Assembly: GCA_900539195.1 (NCBI GenBank) | Contig: UQBC01000001.1 | Coordinates: 82,366 to 146,365 of the forward strand | Length of the DNA stretch: 64,000 bases | Direction of reading: 5' to 3' | Origin: an uncultured Oscillospiraceae bacterium | GTDB taxonomy: Bacteria > Bacillota > Clostridia > Oscillospirales > Ruminococcaceae | Shown here: positions 26,245 through 34,192 of the stretch, in pieces | Layout: every line of letters begins with the position of its first letter | How positions within the stretch are numbered: the stretch's first letter is position 1 | Notes under the pieces: generated by a model | Told to the model about the DNA's origin: nothing | Databases searched by the model: none | Seen by the model: only the letters and a program-made list of their open reading frames with translations | Program-made: the position numbers and the translations under genes

Positions 26245-27501
26245 ATGGCAAAGGCAAACACAAAAAAGGCGACACCTACCGTAAATCATCCTACCACCCC
26301 GGAGGAGAAGAAAAAGGCTCTTGATACCGCTATGGAGCAAATAATCAAGAACTACGGTCAGGGTGCTGTAATGTTCCTAGGCGGAGAGGGAAATAAAAAG
26401 CTGGATGTTGAAAGCGTGCCGACAGGCTCTATAGGTCTTGACTATGCGCTCGGTATAGGCGGTCTGCCGAAGGGCAGAATTATCGAGATATACGGACCGG
26501 AATCAGGCGGTAAGACAACGGTTACGCTCCACGCTATCGCAGAAACGCAGAAGCTCGGCGGTATGGCGGCATTCATAGACGTTGAACACGCTCTCGATCC
26601 CGTTTACGCAAAGTCGCTCGGTGTTGATATCGATCACCTTATCGTTTCTCAGCCTGACACAGGCGAGCAGGCGCTTGAAATTATGGAAACGCTTGCACGC
26701 TCTGGTGCTATTGATATTGTCGTACTTGACTCGGTTGCCGCTATGGTCACAAAGGCGGAGATCGACGGTGAGATAGGCGACAGCTTTGTAGGCGTTCAGG
26801 CAAGACTTATGTCAGCGGCTATGAGAAAGCTGACAAGCGTTATATCAAAGTCGAATACTGTCGCTATCTTTATAAACCAGGTGCGTGAAAAGATAGGCGT
26901 TATGTACGGAAATCCCGAAACTACTCCGGGCGGTCGTGCGCTCAAGTTCTATGCAAGCGTTCGTATAGAAGTCCGCAAGGGTGAGAAGATAGTTGACGAT
27001 GGCGAGATAATAGGTTATACTACTAAGTGCAAGGTCGTAAAAAACAAGGTCGCACCTCCGTTCAAGGAAACGCAGTTCGATATGATATTCGGCGAGGGTA
27101 TTTCAAGGCTTGGTGAAATCATAACTATGGGCGAAGAGCTCGGCTTTATCAAGAAGAGCGGTGCATGGTACAGCTATAACGGAGAGAGGCTCGGACAGGG
27201 CAAGGAAAAGACCAAGAAGTTCCTCAAAGAAAATGACGATCTGCGCCTTGAGATCGAGGGCAAGATAAAAGAGAATATGTCAAAGCTTGATATGTCGGCA
27301 AGCGAGGACGACAGCGACAAGGCTGACACCTCAGAAACCGCCGCAGAAAACGAGCTTAAGGAAATCGGCGAAGAAGCCGCAAAGGCTGACGCTGCCACAG
27401 CCCCCGCTCCTGCGCCTAAGAAAAAGGCAACTGCAAAGAAGAGCGTTGTAGTCGAAGCCGACAGCGACTTTGAGGAATTTTCGCCTGAGGACCTCGGCTG
27501 A
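26245..27501 (+). CDS. recA: recombinase RecA
   Basis: A 418-residue strand-exchange ATPase. It has the Walker A GPESGGKTT, the Walker B region DIVVLDSVAAM, the MAW motif region, the L1/L2 loops (L2 around EKIGVMYGNPETTPGG), and the core end WYSYNGERLGQGKE. The core ends near residue 345. The extra 70 residues are an acidic stretch, then APAPAPKKKATAKKS, then an acidic end, so the tail is longer than the usual acidic C-terminus of about 350-residue RecAs. A palindrome at its promoter suggests damage-responsive control. recX begins on the stop codon. Confidence 0.98.
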   Translation: MAKANTKKATPTVNHPTTPEEKKKALDTAMEQIIKNYGQGAVMFLGGEGNKKLDVESVPTGSIGLDYALGIGGLPKGRIIEIYGPESGGKTTVTLHAIAETQKLGGMAAFIDVEHALDPVYAKSLGVDIDHLIVSQPDTGEQALEIMETLARSGAIDIVVLDSVAAMVTKAEIDGEIGDSFVGVQARLMSAAMRKLTSVISKSNTVAIFINQVREKIGVMYGNPETTPGGRALKFYASVRIEVRKGEKIVDDGEIIGYTTKCKVVKNKVAPPFKETQFDMIFGEGISRLGEIITMGEELGFIKKSGAWYSYNGERLGQGKEKTKKFLKENDDLRLEIEGKIKENMSKLDMSASEDDSDKADTSETAAENELKEIGEEAAKADAATAPAPAPKKKATAKKSVVVEADSDFEEFSPEDLG

Positions 27502-28001
27502 TGTCATATACGGACGATGAAAGAATAAGGGCAAAACGCAGAGCGCTGTATATACTCGCTCAGCGTGACCACTCTAAAAAAGAGCTTTATGACAAGCTTA
27601 TAAAAAACTATCCTCCCGATCTGTGCGAGATGGTAGTCGGGCTTATGTGCGAGCATGACCTGATAAACGAGGAAAAGTATACGGAAAAGCTATACAAGGC
27701 ATATATAAACAAGGGTTGGGGTAAGTCCAAGATCCGCTTTGAACTGCGAAGAAAGGGCTTGCCCGACAGCCTTATTTCACAGCAGGAAGAAGAATATGAC
27801 ACGGAGGATTTTATAGACGAAATTATACATCTTGTAGACAAAAAATACTCAAGCAAGCTGGATTTTTCGGATTATAAAAGCATACAGCGTGTTACTGCGG
27901 CGCTTGCACGCAGAGGCTTTGCGTATGATGATATAAAGCTTGCATTATCCCGTATAAAAGACGGGGATTATGACGAGGAAGATGAGGAATATGACGAATA
28001 G
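27501..28001 (+). CDS. recX: regulatory protein RecX
   Basis: 166 residues of repeated three-helix units, typical of RecX, which caps and disassembles or modulates RecA filaments. Family phrases: RALYILAQRDHSKKEL near residue 12, KAYINKGWGKSKIRFELRRKG (here KGWGKSKIRFEL) and RRGFAYDDIKLAL near the end. ATG 27501 overlaps the recA stop (TGATG), so the pair are translationally coupled. The C-terminus is a short run of Asp/Glu. Confidence 0.93.
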   Translation: MSYTDDERIRAKRRALYILAQRDHSKKELYDKLIKNYPPDLCEMVVGLMCEHDLINEEKYTEKLYKAYINKGWGKSKIRFELRRKGLPDSLISQQEEEYDTEDFIDEIIHLVDKKYSSKLDFSDYKSIQRVTAALARRGFAYDDIKLALSRIKDGDYDEEDEEYDE

Positions 28002-28048
28002 ACCGTAATATTCAGAATATAAGGGAAACGGAAAGGTAAGGAAAAATA

Positions 28049-29386
28049 ATGGCAGAAACGATAAAGGTCGGAATGGTTTCTCTCGGATGTCCGAAGAACC
28101 AGTGCGACGCTGAGCTTATGCTTGCAAAGATAGCGAAAGCAGGCTTCAAAATAGTAAACGAGGCAGGTCTTGCGGATGTTGTTATTATCAACACCTGCGG
28201 CTTTATACAAAGTGCAAAGGAAGAAGCCATCGAGGAGATAATGGAGGCGATAAGCCGAAAAAATGACGGTATCAACAAGAAGATAATCGTAACGGGCTGT
28301 CTTGCCGAGCGTTATCAGAAGCAGATGGACGAAGAATTCCCCGAAATAGACGCAGTGGTAGGTATTGCAAAAAACGATGATATAGTTGAAATCATAAACT
28401 CGGTAATGCTGGACAGGAGGGTCATTACCTTCGGCGACAAGCTGTGTCACAATATGGAGGGCGACAAGCTGCAGTCTACTCTGCCCCACTATGCATATCT
28501 GAGAATTGCGGACGGCTGTTCAAACAAATGTTCTTACTGCGCAATACCGCTTATAAGAGGTAAAATGCGTTCCAGAAAGATGGAGAACATAATAGAGGAA
28601 GCGAAGAAATTTGCCGAAAACGGCGTAAAGGAACTTGTTATAGTAGCACAGGACGTTACGGCATACGGCATTGACCTTTATAAGAAATACGCTCTGCCGG
28701 ATCTGCTTAAGCAGCTATGTAAGATAGACGGCATAAAGTGGATAAGACTGCTTTACTGCTATCCCGAAAGAATGACGGACGAGCTTATCGAAACAATAAA
28801 GACAGAGGACAAGGTGCTGAATTACATTGATATTCCGATACAGCACTGCAACAAGGAAATTCTCCGCAATATGTACCGTGGCGGCGACGAGCAGAGCCTG
28901 CGTGAACTGTTTGCGAAGCTTCGCCGTGAAATTCCCGGCGTGGTGCTGAGAACAACGCTTATCACGGGCTTCCCCGGTGAAACGGAGGAGCAGTTCAGCG
29001 AGCTTGCCGAATTTGTAAACGATATAAAATTTGAGCGTCTTGGCTGCTTTGCCTATTCTGCGGAAGAGGATACTCCCGCCGCCGAAATGCCTGACCAGGT
29101 AGACGAGGGCGAAAGACAGCGCAGAGCGGATATAATCACAGGCGAACAGGAAATACGCATGGGCGAATATTACGCAGGTATGGTAGGCAACACCTATGAG
29201 GTCGTCTGTGAGGGCTTTGACCGCTACTCCGATATGTATTTCGGCAGAAGTATGCACTTCGCTCCCGAAATTGACGGAATGATATATTTCACATCGACAA
29301 AAGAAAAGCGTCCTGTCATCGGAGATTTTATAAACGTTAAAATAACCGACGTACTTGAAAACAATCTGCTCGGAGAGCAGGTTTGA
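28049..29386 (+). CDS. rimO: ribosomal protein S12 methylthiotransferase
   Basis: A 445-residue radical-SAM enzyme that methylthiolates an Asp of S12. The N-terminal UPF0004 domain has three Cys that bind a second cluster, in SLGCPKNQCDAE, INTCGFI and VTGCLAERY. The radical-SAM motif is CSNKCSYCAIP. A C-terminal TRAM domain ends the protein (KRPVIGDFINVKITDVLENNL). The S12-type phrases (GCPKN, GFPGETEEQF) favour RimO over MiaB. It follows recX by 47 bp, with RBS GGAAAGGTAAGG, and pgsA by 18 bp upstream of that gene. Confidence 0.95.
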   Translation: MAETIKVGMVSLGCPKNQCDAELMLAKIAKAGFKIVNEAGLADVVIINTCGFIQSAKEEAIEEIMEAISRKNDGINKKIIVTGCLAERYQKQMDEEFPEIDAVVGIAKNDDIVEIINSVMLDRRVITFGDKLCHNMEGDKLQSTLPHYAYLRIADGCSNKCSYCAIPLIRGKMRSRKMENIIEEAKKFAENGVKELVIVAQDVTAYGIDLYKKYALPDLLKQLCKIDGIKWIRLLYCYPERMTDELIETIKTEDKVLNYIDIPIQHCNKEILRNMYRGGDEQSLRELFAKLRREIPGVVLRTTLITGFPGETEEQFSELAEFVNDIKFERLGCFAYSAEEDTPAAEMPDQVDEGERQRRADIITGEQEIRMGEYYAGMVGNTYEVVCEGFDRYSDMYFGRSMHFAPEIDGMIYFTSTKEKRPVIGDFINVKITDVLENNLLGEQV

Positions 29387-29404
29387 CGCTGAAAGGACAG
29401 AGGT

Positions 29405-29983
29405 ATGAATCTAGCTAATAAGCTCACACTGCTTCGGGTGATACTTGTTCCGTTCTTTGCGTTCTTTATGCTTGCGGGCAATATTGTTCCATACAGCTAT
29501 CTGTGGGCGGCGATAATATTTGCCGCTGCCAGCATAACCGATACGGCAGACGGTAAGATTGCAAGAAAATACAATATGGTGACAAACTTCGGCAAGTTTC
29601 TGGATCCCCTTGCGGACAAACTGCTTGTAGTCACCGCTCTAATATGCTTTGTTGAGCTTGGCTGGGCGAGCGCATGGGTAACGGCTATTATAGTAGCCCG
29701 TGAATTTGTGGTATCGGGAATACGGCTTATTGCCGCAGGAAGCGAGAAGAAGATAGTAATTGCGGCAAGTATATGGGGCAAGCTGAAAACAGCCTCTACA
29801 ATGGTTGCAATATGCGTTATCATAATACTGCATATTCTTGTCGGCTTCGGCGCAATCACCGCGGAAGCCTTCCCCGTACAGCTCATCAGCGATATACTTA
29901 TGTACATATCCTGCATACTTACGACGGTTTCGGGACTCAAATATCTGTGGGATTACAGAGAGGTTCTGAAAACCGATGCGTAA
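29405..29983 (+). CDS. pgsA: CDP-diacylglycerol-glycerol-3-phosphate 3-phosphatidyltransferase
   Basis: 192 residues with about five membrane spans. The CDP-alcohol phosphotransferase motif D-x2-DG-x2-AR-x8-G-x3-D-x3-D is read as DTADGKIARKYNMVTNFG followed by KFLDPLADK. It makes phosphatidylglycerol-phosphate for anionic membrane lipids. The opening NLANKLTLLRVILVP is typical. RBS AAAGGACAGAGG precedes ATG 29405. The recA-recX-rimO-pgsA grouping resembles arrangements in other Firmicutes, where rimO and pgsA neighbour recA. Confidence 0.95.
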   Translation: MNLANKLTLLRVILVPFFAFFMLAGNIVPYSYLWAAIIFAAASITDTADGKIARKYNMVTNFGKFLDPLADKLLVVTALICFVELGWASAWVTAIIVAREFVVSGIRLIAAGSEKKIVIAASIWGKLKTASTMVAICVIIILHILVGFGAITAEAFPVQLISDILMYISCILTTVSGLKYLWDYREVLKTDA

Positions 29984-30021
29984 ATGCGGCACTTTAAAAA
30001 TTTCAACAACCCGGAGGAACT

Positions 30022-31395
30022 ATGGGAAGAGATAAACTCGGCAGCCGTCTTGGCTTTATACTGCTCAGCGCAGGCTGTGCAATAGGAATAGGAAACGTAT
30101 GGAAGTTTCCTTATGTGGTAGGTCAAAGCGGCGGCGGTCTTTTCGTCCTTATATATCTGTTCTTCCTTGTAATACTCGGCATACCCGTGCTTACTATGGA
30201 GTTTTCCATAGGCAGAGCGGCTCAGAAAAGCCCTGCGAAAATGTACGAACAGCTTGAACCGAAAGGCAGTAAGTGGCACATTCACGGAAAGGTTTCGCTT
30301 ATAGGCTGTTATCTGCTGATGATGTTCTATACAACGGTGGCAGGCTGGATGCTGAAGTTCTTTGTTTCGACCGCATCCGGAGAGCTTGTCGGAATGGACA
30401 CTGCGGCTGTCGAAAATCACTTCAACGTTGATGTTCTGGGCGACCCTGTTTCGCTTATCGGCTATATGGGCATAGTCGTTGTGATAGGTGTTCTCGTCTG
30501 CTTTATCGGCGTACAGAACGGTCTTGAAAAGGTCACTAAGGTGATGATGCTCGCCCTGCTCGCCATAATGGTGGTGCTTGCGATAAACAGCTTTACAATG
30601 CCCGGCGGAGCGGAAGGACTTTCGTTCTATCTGCTGCCCGATTTCAGTGCTATAGAAAAGGTCGGTATAGCAAATATCCTTGTAAGTGCAATGAATCAGG
30701 CGTTCTTCACGCTGAGTATCGGTATGGGAAGTATGGCTATATTCGGCAGTTATATCGGCAAGGACAGATCGCTTCTCGGAGAATCGGTAAATGTAGCGCT
30801 GCTTGACACGTTTGTTGCGGTAGCGTCCGGACTTATTATTTTTCCCGCCTGCTCGGCATACGGAGTGGACGTTACAAGCGGTCCGAAGCTGTTATTTATA
30901 ACTCTGCCTAACATTTTCAACAATATTCCTCTCGGCAGGCTGTGGGGAAGTCTTTTCTTCGTATTCTTGTCATTTGCGGCGCTGTCAACGGTGCTTGCCG
31001 TGTTTGAATGTATAATAGCAAATACTATGGACTTATGGGGGCTCAGCAGAAAGAAGGCCTGCATTATAAACGGCATACTTCTGTTTTTACTGTCTGTTCC
31101 CTGCTGTCTGGGATTCAATGTTCTCAGCGGCTTTCAGCCGCTTGGCGCAGGAAGCACGATACTTGACCTTGAGGATACTGTAGTCAGCAACTTCATTCTT
31201 CCGCTCGGCTCGCTTGTATTCATTCTGTTCTGTGTAACGAAAAAGGGCTGGGGCTGGGATAACTTCGTAAATGAAGCGAATACCGGCAAGGGTCTTAAGA
31301 TAAAGAAGTTTATGAAAGGCTATATGACGTATGTTCTGCCTGTACTCGTAATGTTTGTGTTTATTATGGGTCTTGTGGGACTTATAAAGGGATAA
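30022..31395 (+). CDS. sodium:neurotransmitter symporter (NSS) family transporter
   Basis: 457 residues with about 11-12 membrane spans. The N-terminal signature LGFILLSAGCAIGIGNVWKF with FPYVVGQSGGG forms the Na+ and substrate site in LeuT-type carriers. The likely substrate is an amino acid, imported with Na+. The first span's unwound region AIGIGNVWKFP is intact. It has RBS CCGGAGGAA before ATG 30022 and a strong terminator after the stop. Na+ coupling fits with the predicted Na+-type ATP synthase in this window. Confidence 0.94.
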   Translation: MGRDKLGSRLGFILLSAGCAIGIGNVWKFPYVVGQSGGGLFVLIYLFFLVILGIPVLTMEFSIGRAAQKSPAKMYEQLEPKGSKWHIHGKVSLIGCYLLMMFYTTVAGWMLKFFVSTASGELVGMDTAAVENHFNVDVLGDPVSLIGYMGIVVVIGVLVCFIGVQNGLEKVTKVMMLALLAIMVVLAINSFTMPGGAEGLSFYLLPDFSAIEKVGIANILVSAMNQAFFTLSIGMGSMAIFGSYIGKDRSLLGESVNVALLDTFVAVASGLIIFPACSAYGVDVTSGPKLLFITLPNIFNNIPLGRLWGSLFFVFLSFAALSTVLAVFECIIANTMDLWGLSRKKACIINGILLFLLSVPCCLGFNVLSGFQPLGAGSTILDLEDTVVSNFILPLGSLVFILFCVTKKGWGWDNFVNEANTGKGLKIKKFMKGYMTYVLPVLVMFVFIMGLVGLIKG

Positions 31396-31413
31396 CCAAA
31401 ACTATATAGCGCA

Positions 31414-31452
31414 AACCCCGCCGTGTATCATTCTCCGATACACGGCGGGGTT
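31414..31452. terminator. bidirectional terminator between convergent genes
   Basis: A 16-bp perfect stem (31414-31429 with 31437-31452) with a 7-nt loop and A/T runs on both sides. It can end the symporter transcript (plus) and the hydrolase/glmU transcript (minus). Confidence 0.93.
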
Positions 31453-31483
31453 TTATTATGTCCTTATATCCGGTCAGCCTGTG

Positions 31484-32584
31484 TCACTTGCCGCTTTTCT
31501 TTTTGCCTTGCGAAGCAGCGACACTGAAACCCTTCCCACTCTGAGCCGTTTCGTAAAAATCGGCTATCAACTTCATCAGCTTGCCGTCAAGCTCGTAGTA
31601 AATATCCTTGTCAACGTTTTTGCTGAACAGTTCTCTTCTATTCTTGTTAGTCCTTTGTTTTTTCGGATAGGTCGTTTCAAAAAGCGTGTCAAGCTGTGCC
31701 TTGTGCTTTATCGCTCTGTCGCTGTCAAGAGAGTTGTGACCCTTGTTCTTTTCGGTCACAAGAGTGATATTGTCGTTTTTCTCAACATTGGCAAGTACGC
31801 TGTTTTTAAGGCTTATCGTCTTATCGTCCGTGCTGTGCAGAATAAGGAACTTAGTGCCGTTTGCGGTTGCTTTCGCTATTCCTGCGTGGGCTGTGTAGCC
31901 TGCCGCCTTGCCGTATTTGATACGCTCGTACAGCTTTATATAGGCTCTAAGGATATATATCCATCTGCCCATCATAGCAGAGCCTTCTTCAAGTACCATT
32001 TCGCTTGTTCTGTCAAATCCGCTCTGTACGAATACCGCCTTTATGTCATAAAGATGATAGCAATGCACAGCAGATACCGCATATCCTCCCCAGCTGTGAC
32101 CGAACAGATACAGCGGAAGCGTGTTTGTTTTGGTAACAAAACTGAGTGCCGCATCAAGATCCTCCGCCGACTGAGGAAGCCCACGCAGTGACTTTCCTCC
32201 GCTTAAATGACTGCCGCTGTTGTCAAAGGCAAATATCTTGTATCCCCGTCTTGCAAAATACGCTATCTCGGGCAGATAGCTGAGCTGTCCGTCAAATATA
32301 CCGTGTGAGAAAACTATAAGCCCCCTGAAGCTGTCATAGCTTTCATCGTGGTAGTAAAACCCCGTGTACTTATAGCCACGCTTTGACGGGAATGTGACCG
32401 GCTCGTTTACAAGCCCCTTATAATCGCTCAGATCCGGCAGATGTGCGGAATCGTATATCTCGAACCGCTTTCCGAAAACGCTCTCATAAAGTATTGCGGA
32501 CAGCAGAAGGGATATTATCATTATCAGCAGTACAGCGCCGAGAATGATTCCGGCGACCGACAGCACCGAAAGAAAAACGTCCAC
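31484..32584 (-). CDS. alpha/beta hydrolase with N-terminal membrane anchor
   Basis: 366 residues. One N-terminal hydrophobic span (5-32) precedes an alpha/beta-hydrolase fold: oxyanion region FSHGIFD, nucleophile Ser in FGHSWGGY, probable Asp in LHSTDDKTI and His in NKGHNSL. It could be an esterase or lipase acting at the membrane; the substrate is unknown. A Lys-rich tail (QGKKKSGK) ends it. It follows glmU by 12 bp in the same operon and ends at the shared bidirectional terminator. Confidence 0.85.
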   Translation of the reverse strand: MDVFLSVLSVAGIILGAVLLIMIISLLLSAILYESVFGKRFEIYDSAHLPDLSDYKGLVNEPVTFPSKRGYKYTGFYYHDESYDSFRGLIVFSHGIFDGQLSYLPEIAYFARRGYKIFAFDNSGSHLSGGKSLRGLPQSAEDLDAALSFVTKTNTLPLYLFGHSWGGYAVSAVHCYHLYDIKAVFVQSGFDRTSEMVLEEGSAMMGRWIYILRAYIKLYERIKYGKAAGYTAHAGIAKATANGTKFLILHSTDDKTISLKNSVLANVEKNDNITLVTEKNKGHNSLDSDRAIKHKAQLDTLFETTYPKKQRTNKNRRELFSKNVDKDIYYELDGKLMKLIADFYETAQSGKGFSVAASQGKKKSGK

Positions 32585-32596
32585 CTGTTTTCCTCC

Positions 32597-33979
32597 TTAT
32601 GCCTTTTTTATACGCTTGCTGTTCTTTTCCCAGTGTTCTATAATTCTTGTCTGACCACGTTCCACCGCAAGAGAATCCGCAGGAACGTTCTTCGTGATAG
32701 TCGAGCCTGCCGCAGTAGTCGCATTATCTCCGATAGTAACGGGCGCTATCATATTTGTGTTACAGCCTATAAATGCGTTGTCGCCTATTGTGGTGCGGTA
32801 CTTCTTTATACCGTCATAGTTTGCCGTAACACAGCCGCAGCCGAAGTTTACACCCTTGCCCACATCGCTGTCGCCGATATATGTAAGATGCGCTATGCAG
32901 GTGTTTATGCCGATTTCGGAGTTCTTGACCTCTACAAAGTCGCCTATCTTTACACCGCTGTGCAGATGAGTATTCGGACGCAGATGCACAAACGGACCTG
33001 CCTTAGCCTTGCTGTCTACCTTGCTCTCGTGTGCCTGTACGTTGTTCAGGATAACGTTATCCTCTATAACGCAGTCAGCTATATAGCTGTTAGGACCTAT
33101 CTCACAGCCGTTGCCGATAACCGTTTTTCCTCTGATTATCGTATTCGGAAGTATAACCGTATCGTGACCGATCTTTACGTCCTTACCGATTATGATTCCG
33201 TCCGACAGAGGAATATCCACACCCTCGTCCATAAGCTCAGCGAGCTTTCTCTTTCTTGCGACTTCATTCAGAGCGGCAAGCTGACTGCGGCTGTTTGCGC
33301 CGAGTACAACGTCCGTGCTGTCTGCTGTGTATACGCCCTTCTTTTCGGCAACGGCAACAGTATCGGTAAGATAATATTCGCCTGCGGCATTGTTGTTGCC
33401 GAGCTTATCTAAAAGTCCGGACAGCTTTTCCGCTTTGAACCAGTAGATACCCGAGTTTATCTCTTTTACCTTTGCCTGTTCGCTGTCGCAGTCCTTCTGC
33501 TCAACAATAGCCTTGAAAGTATCGTTTTCCTTTATTATTCTGCCGTAGCCTGTGGGATTATCGACAATAGCGGATACTACCGTAACATCGTTACCGCTGT
33601 TTTTGTGATACTCATAAGAGCCTGTTATGGTGTCTGCGTCAATGAACGGAGCGTCACCGTACGCTACCAGTATATCCGCATTTTCAGCCTGTGCCTTTTC
33701 GATAAAAGATTTTGCCTGCATTACTGCGTGACCCGTACCGAGCCTTTCCTTCTGCTCAAATGCGGGGTATTCGCCGAGCGTATCAAGATAAGCCGTTACC
33801 TGCTCCTTGTGAGCGCCGACTATAACTGCGGTATTGTCAACTCCCGCCTGCTTTACAGCGTCAAGCACCCAGCGGAGCATAGGCTGAAACAGCACTTCTG
33901 CAAGAACCTTAGGCTTGTCGGATTTCATCCTTTTGCCATCACCTGCGGCAAGTATTACTGCGTATTTTTTGTTGTCCAA
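32597..33979 (-). CDS. glmU: bifunctional UDP-GlcNAc pyrophosphorylase / GlcN-1-P acetyltransferase
   Basis: 460 residues, the usual GlmU length; it makes UDP-GlcNAc for the cell wall. The N-terminal nucleotidyltransferase domain begins VILAAGDGKRMKS and PKVLAEV (G-x-G-T/K-R-M loop), with YGDAPF and GTGHAV. The C-terminal left-handed beta-helix hexapeptides start near residue 250 (IGKDVKIGHDTVI) and carry the acetyltransferase residues near NFGCGCVTANYDG. First gene of a two-gene operon with the alpha/beta hydrolase. Confidence 0.97.
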   Translation of the reverse strand: MDNKKYAVILAAGDGKRMKSDKPKVLAEVLFQPMLRWVLDAVKQAGVDNTAVIVGAHKEQVTAYLDTLGEYPAFEQKERLGTGHAVMQAKSFIEKAQAENADILVAYGDAPFIDADTITGSYEYHKNSGNDVTVVSAIVDNPTGYGRIIKENDTFKAIVEQKDCDSEQAKVKEINSGIYWFKAEKLSGLLDKLGNNNAAGEYYLTDTVAVAEKKGVYTADSTDVVLGANSRSQLAALNEVARKRKLAELMDEGVDIPLSDGIIIGKDVKIGHDTVILPNTIIRGKTVIGNGCEIGPNSYIADCVIEDNVILNNVQAHESKVDSKAKAGPFVHLRPNTHLHSGVKIGDFVEVKNSEIGINTCIAHLTYIGDSDVGKGVNFGCGCVTANYDGIKKYRTTIGDNAFIGCNTNMIAPVTIGDNATTAAGSTITKNVPADSLAVERGQTRIIEHWEKNSKRIKKA

Positions 33980-34045
33980 AGTAAGTCATTCCTTTACAGA
34001 TTTTTAGTAATTTATCGTGTGGCATAAAACCGCCATAATAATATT

Positions 34046-34074
34046 ATTGTCGCACATTTATCCGTATTTTTCAA
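34046..34074 (-). promoter_or_regulatory. putative promoter of glmU
   Basis: On the minus strand, -35 TTGAAA (34069-34074), a 17-bp spacer and -10 GACAAT (34046-34051). It gives a leader of about 60 nt. Confidence 0.65.
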
Positions 34075-34091
34075 GTGCTTTTTAAAAATAA

Positions 34092-34120
34092 TTGCTTTTT
34101 TCATTTCACTGTGGTAAAAT
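34092..34120 (+). promoter_or_regulatory. promoter of the SecA-like gene
   Basis: -35 TTGCTT (34092-34097), a 17-bp spacer and -10 TAAAAT (34115-34120), 73 bp before ATG 34193 and diverging from the glmU promoter. Confidence 0.7.
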
Positions 34121-34192
34121 AAACGATATAGACGGCTTTGAAATGCCATTTTCACGGCACTGCAATAATTCTATTCTGAAAGGACAGCAAAA

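Noticed and set aside
32441..33412. Open frame of 323 codons on the plus strand opposite glmU
   Set aside because: It lies antisense to a well-supported glmU, has no RBS, and its product is Tyr/Cys/Arg-rich with no motif, as expected for the complement of this codon usage.
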